Source: Isoetes taiwanensis
Lineage: Eukaryota > Streptophyta > Lycopodiopsida > Isoetales > Isoetaceae
Assembly (NCBI GenBank): GCA_021234155.1
Contig: JAJEKV010000035.1
Span: forward strand, 7,931,891-7,995,890
Direction of reading: 5' to 3'
DNA length: 64,000 bases
Each line of letters starts with the position of its first letter. The stretch's first letter is position 1. This document shows, in pieces, positions 34,860-47,100 of this stretch. The notes under the pieces were generated by a model that did not search any database, was not told where the DNA came from, and saw nothing but the letters and a program-made list of their open reading frames with translations. The position numbers and the translations under genes were made by a program.

Positions 34860-35250
34860 TATGGTAGCTTACTATTATGGAATAATCTTTTCGTGTTTGC
34901 GTTTGTGCAGGTGGAGGTAACATGAGAGTCACTCATGCTGAACAACATGAAGTTGTTGTCATCAGCGACATTCTGAGGATTCAGAATCCAAGGCGCGCTC
35001 TCTTTTTAAATCTGAGGTGAAGGAGAAGATGTCGGACTTACTTGCAAAAATGTTACATCGTATTGAGGCCTCTATGGAATAAATTCTGTAATCTTGAAAA
35101 GGGTGCACTCAGTCTCATCTGAACCTTTGCAGGGCTCTCTTGCTGAAGGAGCTTTGGGAAGTGGAAGCAGTGAGGTGACGGAGGTGACGGCACGATCGTA
35201 GTGTTGCTGGTTGTAGCAAGAGAAAGATAGCAAAGTAGTTTCTGTAGTGT

Positions 35251-37983
35251 CATCGTTGTGTTATGTCTCCTTTGTCATTTTTGTAATCATGTGTATAAGT
35301 CGGCCTACTTATCTTGGCCACATATTGTAGAAATCCATGAGTTTGGAACCATGGTTATGTAAAAATACTATGTTTATTATGGCAATGCAGTTTTTCGACC
35401 ATATGTTCAATTTAGACCATAGGAAATGGCATGTTAATTTTTTGTCAAAATGTCAATGGCCATGGATCTAGTACAATACCAGGAATATACCACCAATCAA
35501 TGGCTCAAAATCAACATGGCAAAAAAAACCATAGAGATGAGTAGAGATGATAGTCTTGGCAATTGCTTCTCCCCCGTCAAGTCTTTCTTTCGCTTCGCGT
35601 GGTTCTTTTGTTTCTTTTCTGCTTCTGCCTTTGCCATGAGCCATTCTTCCTCTCTGACTGCAGATAAGATATCATTGTGAATGCATGTAAGGTATCACTG
35701 ATCTATCACTAACCCCATAGTTGCACCGGATCGTGTTCCTATGCCTATGGAACGAAACAGAACAAACAACGGAACAAAACAGGTTCCAAAACAACATGTG
35801 AAACAAAAGTTTGATATCATATACATTATAATACCAAGTAAGGTCTGGTCTAGCTTACATCAGTAGGTAGTAGGTAGGAGCAGCATAGTATCAGTAGGTA
35901 GGAGCACCATATTATGCTGATACATTAGCAAAATAGTTTGCCATCATTCCAAAATAGTTTGCCATCATTCCTCATCTTCGGAATCAGATTCATCGTCTGA
36001 CATCATCTTCTTCTAAAAGCTATAGAATCTGCACGATTTAGACAACTTACCACTATTAAAAGCCATAGGAGAAATTTAGGCTCGCGTTAAGAAAAAAATC
36101 TATTTTTGAACAAAAAAAAGAGTTTGTTTCAGAACCAAGTATAAATCTAAAATTGGGAATTTTGATCCGTCTAAAATTGGGAATTTTGATCCGTTTGCTG
36201 TTCCATTCCATGACGTTTGGTTTTGCTCCTATATTCCAGTGCAACTATGACTGACCTGCTTCTACTTCTGCCATAAGTGATTGTTGTTTGCTGTTGCGTT
36301 CCATGACGTTTGGTTTTGCTCCTATATTCCAGTGCAACTATGACTGACCTGCTTCTACTTCTGCCATAAGTGATTGTTTCTCGCTCGGACCACACCTTGT
36401 GGGAAAGGACCTTGTTTCTTCCTGTAATTTTCCATCAAACAATCACACTAGCCAGAACGGTTCCACCAGGATTTAAATCACCACTGGCATTCGGTGTTCA
36501 AGGGTTACCCGTAAAGGGGGGCAAGCGACGCTTGAGGGCTTAGATTTGTCCTGGAGATTATAAGCCACGAAATATTCTGGAACCGATGGTTGCGATAGAT
36601 TGAGCTTGAGCTTACGCGTGAGATGATGGTAGATGTTTGTCCCAGTCTTCCCAGCTCTACAGGAGTTGTAACCTCGAAGCACCCCTCACAGCACTCTGCA
36701 TCCTGAGATGTCATAGTTCAAAAATCTATTCAAAAATCAACTCTGGCATATGAAAAACCCTTGATCCAACCCAGAAGCTATAAAGATCCATATTGATCTG
36801 ATGCATCTCTTTGTGGGCTTTTTCATGATCCTCCTTCACTTCTTTGTATTTTCGGTTCCTTCAAAGATGGCCTTTCCACAGAGAGGACCTCCATTCTGCT
36901 TTTCTATCAGACATCTTCCACCTGAAATGCAAATCATCTGCAGCAAAGTCCTGCCTCTGTTTCTGTAAGCAGAGCAAGGCTCCATGTATTCCTTTAGGAA
37001 AGACGCCCTTTGCCACAATCCTTTCATCTGTATGCTTAGTTAGAAAGAATTTCATTCAGAAGTTGTCACTGTTTCTTCGTTCTTTCTTGTTATGATGATC
37101 TTGTCATTACAACTTTGGTTTCTTTCAGATCTTTCTTTTTTCTGTTTGACCAACAATTTTTGTTTCATTCTGAGTTTTAATACCTCTTTCATCTTTGATT
37201 AAGGGCAAACCTGACGTGTGAAAACACCTTAATACTTGAATGTCATTGCCCCCAGAGGATGCACCAGATACCGCAAGCTGTGCAGTGCTTTTACAATTTT
37301 GGACTCATCGACCTTTAAAACGGAAAGAAAACTCTTTCCCAACAATCTTCATCAAACAAAACAAGCCTCAGTAACACAACTGGCCTCAGTAGCACAGCGC
37401 ACAATGGATAAACATTAAGATTATGGCTACCACATTTTTTCTGGTACAAAAAGTCTCACCTACTGCAACTCAATGTAAACTCTAAAGATGCCTCATTTGT
37501 GGACTGGGATGCCTCCAACAGCCCCTTGTTAAATTGCCAGGGTGCATTCTTCCTGCAGGGTTAGTAGTATTACCACACACGTAGGGGTCCATTCTCAGTA
37601 TACATATAGAAAGAAATCTAAATGACTGCTTTTTGCAAGCTGCAACTTACTTTAGGCAACCTCCTCTCAGTCACCAGAAGCAGCCTGAATACTGATTTGA
37701 ATTAATTAGCTAAATCTTCTGTCAACCCATAGATGAGTACTAAAGATTTTCTGACCAAATATCACCTTCGTCTAAGAGGTTCCAAGCACATGGAAGTGTA
37801 AAGAGATTAAATTGTATGCAGAAAATAAACCAAATTTATTGTCAATATCAAGGATGGATACTGGATACTTATCATTATTCCATTCACTTGGTTGATGTCA
37901 CCCTGTTCCGCAGTTGGAAAAAACAACCTTAGAAACATTTGTCCAAGCCTCAGAATATAATAAAAAGCGCAAAAAAAGCCTAC
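35251..37983. other. Non-coding interval with short repeats
   Basis: No supported gene. Positions 35866-35975 hold short duplications (CAGTAGGTAG, AAAATAGTTTGCCATCATTC). A 93-bp tandem duplication lies at 36194-36380. Open frames around 36836-37095 on both strands have no domain. Confidence 0.4.
36194..36380. repeat. 93-bp tandem duplication
   Basis: Two head-to-tail copies starting TTTGCTGTTCC / TTTGCTGTTGC and ending CATAAGTGATTGTT, nearly identical. A smaller 23-bp duplication (CTAAAATTGGGAATTTTGAT) lies just before at 36148-36193. Confidence 0.85.
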
Positions 37984-38103
37984 CAGATTGTAATCCACGT
38001 TTTGAGATTCACTTGTTCCATGAAGTATAGCCACACATCCATTTGAGAGGAGTTCTTTCACGGCTGATGGCAGATCAATGGGCCTGATCCTACTAATATT
38101 CAA
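37984..38103 (-). other. Exon-like segment, unrecognised
   Basis: Forty in-frame codons on the minus strand lie between an acceptor (TTGATGCAG) and a donor (GTAGGC), containing RPIDLPSAVKELLSNGC. Similar exon-like pieces lie at 38174-38252 and about 38343-38411, but their reading phases do not join. It could be a remnant of a spliced gene or chance. Confidence 0.25.
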
Positions 38104-38411
38104 CTGCATCAATATATGACAAGAATAATTAGTTGCCGAAAAGCAAAGCATCCAGTACAAACATTAATATTACTGAAAAAGCATCCCATTGTATCATTAT
38201 TGAGCAGGTCAGCAATATCATTTTCTAGAATCAGATGGAACTGAGGAACTGCCTTAAACGAGGATAAGATTATAAGCAAACGACCATAACAGAGTGTGAA
38301 TATGATTTGCCACAAGCAAAAACAAATGGATCAACAGCATACCTTCACGGATGACCAATGACGCTTGAATAAAAACTCAAAAGCCTTCAAAATAATACTG
38401 TTCAAGCTCAA

Positions 38412-39576
38412 ACAGGCATCAAAGAACAATCTAGTGAAATCTAATCATGTGAGGACAGTTAAAGATGAAGCAAATGTCCAAATTGTTAATGTTTATATGC
38501 CAGCTTAGGAAAGGATGTTTCATGAAAGTAGTTTCTTATTAGTTCCACCTGGACAGAGAGAATTAGAGAACAGACGCATTGTCAGAAAAACCCTCAACAA
38601 TCTCGAAATGCTCCTAAAAAATGAGCAATATTTTTGGCATTACAGAAATGTGGAGTGTTAGATATCTCGGGCTCTGCCCAAATAGCATAACCTTGCAAAT
38701 CTTAAACTGCAAGCTACTGTGGATACTTGACAATTCAAACACAGTTTTACAGAAAATTTCGAATGTGATATCCCACAACTATCAAAAAAGCAATATATGG
38801 GTTTATATGTACTCATTTTCATGTCTACATTAGCAATATTTGTTACAATAACTAATAAAGGTATGGATGTACACAGGAGAAAATGCATGAAAGAAAATAC
38901 TCAATTTGATTTCAATAAGCATTACAGCATAAACCTTCATAATTTTACAGGCTGCTAGGCAAAAGCAATTTGCTTGTTGAAGCATCAGAAAGTACATATA
39001 GAAAAGCCATAACTCGAAACTTCTGCAAACCATACTTAGGAGCTGTCAAGCAAGTTTTGCTTCTTTACTTTGTCTATGCTTCTAAAACATACAGAAACAA
39101 ATATTTTGGATTTCCAAGCACAATGGGGCAAGGAGCCATCAAACAAGGTACAACATTGTACTTGCTAAGAGATAAAATCTTTCCATCACATAATAAATTC
39201 TCCATGTTATGTTGAATGATCGAGCCATAGTAGAGAATCAAAACATCGAGCTGCAGTATTACAATCCAAACACATCGATCAGAAAGCCAGAACACGCCAC
39301 ACAAGATGGGGACTTTGTATTTTCAACAAAATCATAGAATGCTTCAAACAATTATCTCGTGTAACAAGCTGAAGAAATGCCAAAGCATCAGAATGATTGC
39401 ATATGCAACCAAGAAAGAACAATTCAGTTAGATTTCTGTTTTTCAAAATTCATTTAATTCAATAAACGAAAACTAAAGACGAGAAATTAATAACTAGAAA
39501 GAAAATGGCAGTTACATTTACCAGAAGACAAATTATTATACAGCATATAACAATGTATGGACTGAGAAGAACAAAC
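38412..39576. other. Non-coding interval, includes 3' flank of the RRM gene
   Basis: No supported gene. It would hold the 3' UTR of the minus-strand RRM gene. Several AATAAA/ATTAAT-like signals are possible and none is decisive. Confidence 0.4.
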
Positions 39577-40836
39577 CTAAATGTTGTAGTTCGAAGGAAG
39601 AGTTGCGCCCTGCCTCCCAGCTTGTGTTCCTAGCTGTGCATTTCCATATGATCCGACAGCATATGGACCACCAGCTCCCGATTGAAGACCTGCTGCTGCT
39701 GTTTGTAAGGCCATTGTATTTCCTCCTGAACCATAAAATCCTCCATAGCCTGTCTGCCCTGCAAATAGCGCTGGAGAACCATATGCATACTGAGCAATAC
39801 CTACCCTGCCAGCAGTTACGCCCTGACCAGAAGCCTGCTGCATTTGCTGCAGTTGTGCTTGTGATGTATTCAATAAAGTGTTCATAGAGGCTGCTGTAAG
39901 AGAAGATACAGAATTTGGATACTGATGACCAATCCCTTGGCTACCTCCATTCATGCCCTGGTTCATGGACATTCCAGCAGCCATTAATGCCCTGCTATTG
40001 GGAGTACCAGAACCTGGCATCAGAACTCCAGATTGTCCTAACTTTACCAGGTCCTCTCCATCACTCTTTCCCTGTCTCTGTCCCTCCACAGCTAGTTTGC
40101 ACGTTACCTGCTGACCATCAATATATTTCTGGGGCTCTTGAAGTGCCGCCCTTGCAGACTCAGCAGTCTTATAAATAATGAGGGCAAAGCCCTTTGATGC
40201 CCCAGTATTTTTATCGAATCCAAGTGGTCCTTCTGCAATCTCTCCATATTGAGAGAAGATACTTAACAGTTTGTCTGGGGAAAATCCTATAGGCAGATTT
40301 CCTATGTAAATCTTTCTGGTGGATACATCCTCTGCAGGCTGAGGTGCAGTAGCCCCCGCCGCTGCCAATTGGCATACTGTCATTCTACCATCTATTCTCT
40401 TGCTGGGTTCCTTCAGTGCACAAAGAGCACCATCCATGTGTTTGAAAGTAACAAATCCAAAACCACGGCTCTTCCCCGTTGTCTTGTCTTTAATTACTAT
40501 GCCTTCCTCAAGTTCCCCAAATTGAGAAAACACTCCTTTGAGTGTGTCTGTGCTCGTGTCCCATCCCAGACCCCTCACGAAAAGCTTCCTATTTGCTGGG
40601 TCACGGTCTGCAAATTTTCTAATCTCTTCCAGCACGTCAGGATGTCGCAAAGCCGCTTCTTGCAAAATTCCCAACAAGTATTCCTGCTCTATTGAACCCA
40701 AAAGCTTCTTTACATCTTCTTGGTCGATTTCTCCACCTGTAGAGTTAGGAAATGCACCCAAGGGCGTGGAAGAAGTGGCCGGAACTGCTGCAGGAGTGCC
40801 ATTCTCCTCAACCTTGCGTTTTTTGTTCTGGTCCAT
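39577..40836 (-). CDS. UBA2-like RNA-binding protein with two RRMs
   Basis: An intronless open frame of 419 residues. RRM1 covers about 84-158 with RNP2 LFVRGL and RNP1 [13 protein letters not shown]2 covers about 174-250 with RNP2 IYIGNL and RNP1 [10 protein letters not shown] basic KKRK at 5-8 may be a nuclear signal. Residues 38-82 ([17 protein letters not shown] and on) are the helical stretch found before RRM1 in plant UBP1-associated UBA2 proteins. The C-terminal third is Gly/Gln/Ala/Met-rich and probably disordered, ending SNYNI. UBA2 proteins bind U-rich 3' UTRs in the nucleus and take part in mRNA stability, stress and ABA responses. Both RRMs keep their aromatic RNP residues except RNP1 of RRM2 (GFALIIY), where one aromatic is replaced. 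Full length and clean frame indicate a working gene. The exact UBA2 subtype is not claimed. Confidence 0.92.
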   Translation of the reverse strand: MDQNKKRKVEENGTPAAVPATSSTPLGAFPNSTGGEIDQEDVKKLLGSIEQEYLLGILQEAALRHPDVLEEIRKFADRDPANRKLFVRGLGWDTSTDTLKGVFSQFGELEEGIVIKDKTTGKSRGFGFVTFKHMDGALCALKEPSKRIDGRMTVCQLAAAGATAPQPAEDVSTRKIYIGNLPIGFSPDKLLSIFSQYGEIAEGPLGFDKNTGASKGFALIIYKTAESARAALQEPQKYIDGQQVTCKLAVEGQRQGKSDGEDLVKLGQSGVLMPGSGTPNSRALMAAGMSMNQGMNGGSQGIGHQYPNSVSSLTAASMNTLLNTSQAQLQQMQQASGQGVTAGRVGIAQYAYGSPALFAGQTGYGGFYGSGGNTMALQTAAAGLQSGAGGPYAVGSYGNAQLGTQAGRQGATLPSNYNI

Positions 40837-41043
40837 TATCCAAGAATGCGAGCTGCCAAGCAGAACCCACTATCTGCCAGAAGGACGTATATGTTGGAAC
40901 TTACTGCGGCAAAGCTGAATCCGGCTATGGCGACAGACGGTGGGCGAGTATGGCTATGGCGGAAGAACCCTAAATGCACGGAGAGCCAAGAAAGGAAAAA
41001 ACCGCAAAGTTTTCTACAAAGAAACATATCTTGGATATACCTA

Positions 41044-41056
41044 CCCTGTATATACG
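41044..41056 (-). promoter_or_regulatory. Possible TATA box of the RRM gene
   Basis: GTATATAC on the minus strand lies about 210 bp upstream of the start codon. Other TATA-like runs exist near 41070 and 41625-41640, so the assignment is weak. Confidence 0.2.
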
Positions 41057-41059
41057 GGA

Positions 41060-41890
41060 AATGTAGTACGTATATTTTCTGCCTTGTATATGGGAACGAA
41101 GTTTGCAACCCTTGTCTATGGTGGGGGTGGAAAGCCTGACCTAAGGGTGCATCCCTATTACAAAATTCTGAAGCCTTGCCTTTGCTTCGTGGCGAGCCAA
41201 GACAAAAAAAAAATGGCCGTAATTCCTTCTGCTCAATCCAATTCCATCCTCCATGGCAAAGGCTATTTCAAACACTTAGAAGTGCCGGAGGACCTCTGAA
41301 TTCCCCCGTTTATAACTGGGCTTGTCCCGTATCAAAATTTGTTTGTCTTCCTCTTCTTCGGAGGGTTTTCTATGAGCTCAAAACCTAAAGTTCTCCACTT
41401 TGTTTTGGGCCATAGCGGCCAGTGCTCTAAGATCATAGAAGCAATGCTACGGAAATAAGAGAGTGGTTGCCGTGTTGAAGTAGAGGCCAAAGTGTCATAG
41501 GGAATGGCAACTATAAGACATGCATGTCATTTAAAAGGATAGGAATGGAGACTTACCTGTCAATTTCTGGGCTGCCCCTAAAGGGCAAACCGTCATTCAT
41601 GTGAGTAAAGGGCATATTTTGCGTATATACGAGTATATACCCATATATTCTTTGTGATTGACCCAAACCTGATGTTCTATGTAAATTGTTGATGGTTGTC
41701 TATGAAAGAGAATGTGGAAGCTTTATGCCAGCTACGAAGGAAGCGAAGTAGAGTTGCACTTGCTTATGGCTCCTGCCTCACCTACCTTACTTTGTCATGT
41801 CATGGCTCAGGAGCATAGTAATTCCATAATTTAAGATGAAATTTCTTTTTAAACATTTATCTTATAAGTTTTTACACTATGTATGGACAT
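41060..41890. other. Upstream interval of the RRM gene
   Basis: No supported gene. It contains two GTATATAC motifs 2 bp apart (41623-41640). Confidence 0.35.
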
Positions 41891-41899
41891 TGGTTCAAG

Positions 41900-43520
41900 A
41901 CAGCAGGAATCGTTGACAAGCCTTGTATTGCTGCTTTGTTGATTTTATAAAGCTTTCAACATTATACCTTGGGAAAAGCTGATGGAGATTGATGCAGCTG
42001 GAAGTCCCTACAGACTTGCAAAATGCAGTATACGGCTATATGAGACATGCTCAAGTAGAATGACATCGTCAGATCAACCTGTCAATAGTAGTATTGGGGT
42101 CCGCCAAGGATGCCCCATCTCTCTAATGCTCTTTGGCCTTTGATCAGTTAAAAGTTGGCTTGTTGAGCATGGGGGTGGCAAAGCTCACCTCATGCACCAA
42201 ATTATTAGGCAACTCATATATGTCAATGATGTGGACCTCTTAGCTTACACCCCCAATTGACATGCAGTAGTATCTGGATGTCATGGACACTTTCTGTCGG
42301 GTAACAGGAATGCGTGTTAATTTGGCCAAGACTAAGGTATTGTTTGTCTCTTCCTCGCGTCATCTGAGGCCTCTCTCCTTTACTGTTCAGGGGCAAAATA
42401 TGGAGGTGGCACCCATCTACAAGTACTTAGAAGTGGAGGTTCCTTCTACCACATGTTGGGACACTTCTATCCAGCTACGAGTGACAGGGGGCTGGAAGGC
42501 ATTGTATGCAATGCAGAACAACGATTATATGAGGCCATTAGTTGCACTTGTTCAGCTGGTGGAGCCCATTCTCCTATACAGGGGTGAAATATGGGGCTCG
42601 GTGATATCCCTTGGTACCTAGAATGACTTAGAGCAGGTATAGAAAGCCTTCCTAGCTCAGGCACTTGGGGTAAAATTCGCAGTTCCATATCAGATTCTTC
42701 TGCAAGAGACAGTTTCTTGCCTCTTCAGGGGTGCGAGCTCAACTGCCACATCATCTAATTTCAGAAGGTAGTCTCAGTATGAACAATCCTCGTCTTCCCA
42801 ACCTTTCTTATACCATGGCAATGGGCATGCAGCACCTTAAAGTCTGTTGGAAGGAAAAATGAGCTTAGTGGTTCTCCAGATGGAATGTGCAAGAACACAG
42901 GTACATACAGGTATAAACTGAAAAGAATCACCATCACTTGAGGCAGTACCTTGATGCTTGCTTCCTGGGCAAGTTTTGGGATGCTAGTGCCCTGGAACAT
43001 GTTAAGACAGCGCACTCTCAGCACCAGACCAATTCAATACTTGAACGAGATTCACAACACTAATTGCGTAGACATTTGCCTATGAAGAAGTGCAGTAATA
43101 TCTTCCATTCGCACAGATGTAGATTGTCTCAGAATTGAGATAGACCTATAGATATAGGAGGCATGACAGGGCATGCTTTGCAGTGTTGCCAGCTGGAAGT
43201 CATTGAGGATGAGTGTCACACTCTTCAGGACTGTCTGGCATTCGGCCCTATTTGAGAATGCTTTGGTCTCGCCTAACCAACCGCTCCATGTGATGTTAGA
43301 CACGACTTCAGTGGGGTGATGGATATACACAAACTATGTCCTAAGACAATGCCTTAAAATGTATATTGTATAGTTTTTTATCATGCTAATTATTGCCAAG
43401 GCTTTTTTCTCGAAAGACTTTCGGGGCGAGGGTTTTTTTAACCTAATAGTAATATATTTGATGTGCTCTTTGAGTGGGTTCCATGTTCCTATTGGTCTTC
43501 ATGGACGATAAAACCTCATT
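41900..43520 (+). mobile_element. Decayed LINE (RT to 3' end)
   Basis: Translated pieces on the plus strand give the RT hallmarks GVRQGCPIS (about 42098) and YVNDVDLLAY (about 42220; YADD-type box with N in place of the first D). A long thumb-region frame follows at 42283-42621, then the zinc-binding tail CCQLEVIEDECHTLQDC at 43184-43234. The 3' UTR has the compound stem-loop and ends with repeated TTCAATTCAA-like tail to about 43540. Stops and frame shifts are frequent. It belongs to the same family as the fragment at 1-620. Confidence 0.75.
43389..43453 (+). other. LINE 3'-UTR compound stem-loop (copy 2)
   Basis: Closing stem ATTATTG with TAGTAAT (two G-T wobbles), enclosing CTCGAAAGACTTTCGGGG and GGGTTTTTTTAACC. 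Same length and layout as 531-595. Confidence 0.6.
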
Positions 43521-43616
43521 CAATTCAATTTAATTCAATTCTTTCTATGCTTGTGCTTCCATTTACATTTATAGCCCATAATGTTTTCTTCTTTCTTTTG
43601 TTAGCCGTGGAAACAT

Positions 43617-44155
43617 ATGGCATCAGTTATTGATGGGAATGCCATAAGCCAACAAATAAGAAAGGAAATTGCTTTAGAAGCAGTGAACATGAAGGAAGCC
43701 ATTTGCAATGTTCCTAGTCTGGCTATTATTCGAGTGGGTGCTAGAAAAGATTCTCAAACATATGTCAGGAGCCAAAAAAAAAAACTTGTGAAGAAGTGGG
43801 TGTCATGTTATACAATGTCGATTTGCCAGAAGATATCACACAACACGCATCTCAGTGATTTCAATGTCAATCCAGACGTCCATGATATATTAGTTAATTA
43901 TAAATGCCAATCCAGACGTCCATGATATATTAGTTAATTATCGCGTCCTCCAGTAGATTTTCTTATCTCAATGCATTTCTTGCATTGTATAATGCTGGTT
44001 TATGCAGTATACCAATAAGTATTATATTGTAGGGTCTGTCAGCATTGAGAAAGATGTTGATGGTTTCCATACTTAGAATGTTGGAAGGCTTGTAATGCAA
44101 GCGAGATGTCTGTTATTTATACTGTACACTCAAGTAGGCATTCTAAATTACCAAC
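43617..44155 (+). pseudogene. folD: FolD (methylene-THF dehydrogenase/cyclohydrolase) fragment
   Basis: The first exon-like part (43617-43900) encodes MASVIDGNAISQQIRKEI, then VPSLAIIRVGARKDSQTYV, then after a frameshift at an A-run near 43777 the continuation NVDLPEDITQHASQ, and in a third frame NVNPDVHDILV. All match the N-terminal catalytic domain of the bifunctional folate enzyme FolD in order. After an intron-like gap ending ATTGTAG at about 44033, a second exon-like part holds SIEKDVDGFH and NVGRLVMQ (about 44043-44102), also FolD in order. Stops, frameshifts and a 40-bp tandem duplication (43868-43940) make it dead. Because introns are retained it came from a genomic copy and not from a processed transcript. 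The C-terminal half is missing. Confidence 0.72.
43868..43940. repeat. 40-bp tandem duplication inside the FolD remnant
   Basis: CAATCCAGACGTCCATGATA and the following 13 bp recur after 40 bp without change. Confidence 0.85.
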
Positions 44156-47100
44156 CTTCTTTCCTCTCTTCTTTCCTATCTATGCTATTTTCTTGTGTCC
44201 TTAATCATGTGATTTGAATTCCTAATTAAGTTTTTTTTTTTTAATTAAGAACCTATTTTGAAAAGCTTGTTTTCACATGAAATTTGGATTTGTTTTTTGT
44301 AACTAAATTAGATTGGATCCAGCTCATCTCACCTGCAAAGGATATATGGTACATCATTGAAATAATTATCATCAAAAGCTTACCCATCACAAAACAATCC
44401 TATTGTTTAAATTCGGTTTTTCCGAGGTCTCGAAAAGTTTTTGGATTTTTTACTTGGTTTATTTTTCTAAGGTTTTGGGGTTTTCTGGTGCCGGAATAAA
44501 TTTCCGGTATTCCCAAAATCGGGAGAAATTATTTCGTATGATTTTGTTTCTTTTTTTTTCAGTTCTCCTTATCCGATCCGATTGCAACTGGAACCACGCC
44601 ATGATTGCTGGGCTCAAGATTTTTCGGCATGCAGGATCAACAAACTTTTGTCTGATATTTATCCTCTCTCAAGTTTCGTCCGGACCATTTTAGATCAATT
44701 GCAAATCTAGAGGTGCCGATTCTGAAACCCTATTACAACATCTTTGTGTTCTGTGTCTCTGAACAGGGTTCATGCTTGGCAACTGACGCTTATGTAAGTT
44801 GTGTATTCCGGCTTGCAAATGCTTATGTAAGTATTGCGATCCACCGCACAAAGAAGGTGAATTTAGGGTTTCGTATTGGAGCACGGGTTTCTTTAGCGCA
44901 TCGATCTCAATGTTATAGCTTGCCTGCATGCATGTTGCTTCTTCATAAGGTTACAAAGATTGATCTTCGGCCTGATTGGTTACACAAGCTTTAAGATTAA
45001 GCTGGTTTTACTTTCTGTTTTGCAGATCATTACAAGCTGCTTCCATTTTTGAAGCTTGGCCACATAGCAAGAAATCATTTTGTTAGTTTCGTGGACTGAG
45101 TTTATTGATATATTTATGGAAGCACAACGAACCAAGAAAGGTTTGTCTGCTCCTCAGCTTCGAGTTTTATTGATGCATCTGTTGAAGATTTTGTGTCCCA
45201 TGTGTTTATATTCACAGGTTAAACATGGGTCTTTATTCAAACTTTGCTCACAAGCATGGAGGTATGCTACAACCTCTGTGTTTCAGGTAGACTCATTTTC
45301 GTATTTGTTGTAAGAAGTCGTTGTAATATAACGCCAGCCAGTCGGAGTGTTTTCCAATTCTCTTACGCCATATAATCACCTTAAAGCGTGATAGAGGTGC
45401 TAGCAGTGAGCAAACTACAACGGTATGTTTTAATTATCACATTTTCTTGGGTTCATCATTGTGTTTGAAGCACAAACTGAGGTTTAAATAGGCATTCAGA
45501 GCCCATTTCAGTGGATTTGGAGTGCTCCGATTTCGTTTTGGTCTTCACTTGCATTTCCTTCCAAGTAATGTGGCTTTAGTTGTGTAGTTTTATTTCATTT
45601 GGTAGTTGATTTTCTACCTTGGCTTTTATCTATCTATTTATCTAGGTTTTGATGTCATAGGCATCATGGAGACTTTATGCCAGAGCTAATTTGTGCAGGA
45701 TATTTGTTGTCCAGCAGTTGGAAATCTCCACAACTCTAAGAGTTTCCAAGGATGTTATTCTCATGTTTGCGGACATTATGGTTCAGGCAGCTAGCTGCCT
45801 CTAAGAATTACCTACTCAAGGTAGAATTTCCGATTTCAGGTAATGCTCAATATAGAAGTGTGGTTCTATTATTGATTGTCATTGTTTTGATCATATATAA
45901 AAGCTCAGTTCTTTACTTCCATTTTCAGTAGCTTCTATTTTGTTGTGCAATATTCATGCCAATATAACATGGAAGGTATAGAGCCTTATTTCTATTTCCA
46001 TAATTTTCACAATTCTTTGCATTACCATCTGGCCTATAACCTGGATTATGTATCAAACATTTGCTCTTTGTTGTGGGCCTTTGTTAGAAAGGGGCTAGAT
46101 GTGTAAAACTGAAAGCAGTTAGGTGTGTAAAACTCAATTTCTTTATCTCTTTAGATGGTCTAACTATACCTTTAACACATTGATGTACTCTGTAGATACT
46201 ACTCTTCATTGGGTTCTATTGGATCTGATGCTTGCATTGTATCTCTCAGTAGTTGTCAGGTATGGGTCCCATGACCTATTGGTTAAAAAAACTATTCTAT
46301 TCTATTCTATTTATACTTAGAAAGAATGAGTAAATTTTCTTCACAATTGTAGTCAACCTGACTTGGCTTACCAATTAGCTTTTAGCAATGGTACTGATTT
46401 GATTAGCCAACTGGCTGATTCACAGCTTAAATATTTAGCAATAAAAATTCAGGCTTCACTGGCCAATTTCGTCGATTCACAGGTTAAAAAATTTAACAAT
46501 GAAAATCCTAGGCAATGTGTATCCTACATACAGAATTTAACTCATTATTTTTATCCATCTCTATAGATGCTTAACAGCTATGTTGATAAAGAGAAGTAGA
46601 AAGTGCGATAATCAACTTCAAGCCAGATTGGCCAAACTCTTAATCTTGGGGATGTTTTTAGAGGTTGCCATATGCTCTAGAAACTCCATTGTGCTTTTTC
46701 TATGCCATAATTCAATTGTGTGATATTGGATACAATTAGAATATCATGTTCATGATCATATACAATGCCTTCATACGATGCTAAACTGCATATATCTACC
46801 CAAATACGCTTTAAAGGACAATGTTGAAGGATAAGCCATATTTCTTAGATTTTAGATAGGTAGATATTATTTTTTGCTAGATTTATCTCTTTCGCTTATG
46901 TGCATTTCATTGCTCCTCTCCTATTCTATTCACTCTTGACAGTTTTCCCTTACTCATTGCCAAGCTTAATTCTCACAGTTGACTCTGTCTTCATTTCTCT
47001 ATAGAAAGTTACAGCAAATCCATGTTATGGAGGAAGAACCAACATCATATCCTCATAATGCAGTACACCATTACAGGCAAGTTGCAATCTGCTGCCTGCC

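Larger units (their letters stand above)
32580..35250 (+). mobile_element. Decayed Replitron-like HUH element (limits approximate)
   Basis: A region with pieces of one open frame set on the plus strand, including an HUH motif and a charged C-terminal tail. Upstream pieces (32602-32799 and 33080-33370) lack domains but precede it on the same strand with possible splice signals (GTAAGTAGG at 33313, CTTGCAG at 33351). The terminal repeats were not found, so both limits are guesses. Confidence 0.45.

Noticed and set aside
37460-38411. Multi-exon gene on the minus strand
   Set aside because: Four exon-like pieces with splice-like borders exist, but their reading phases cannot be joined without stops and none matches a known family.
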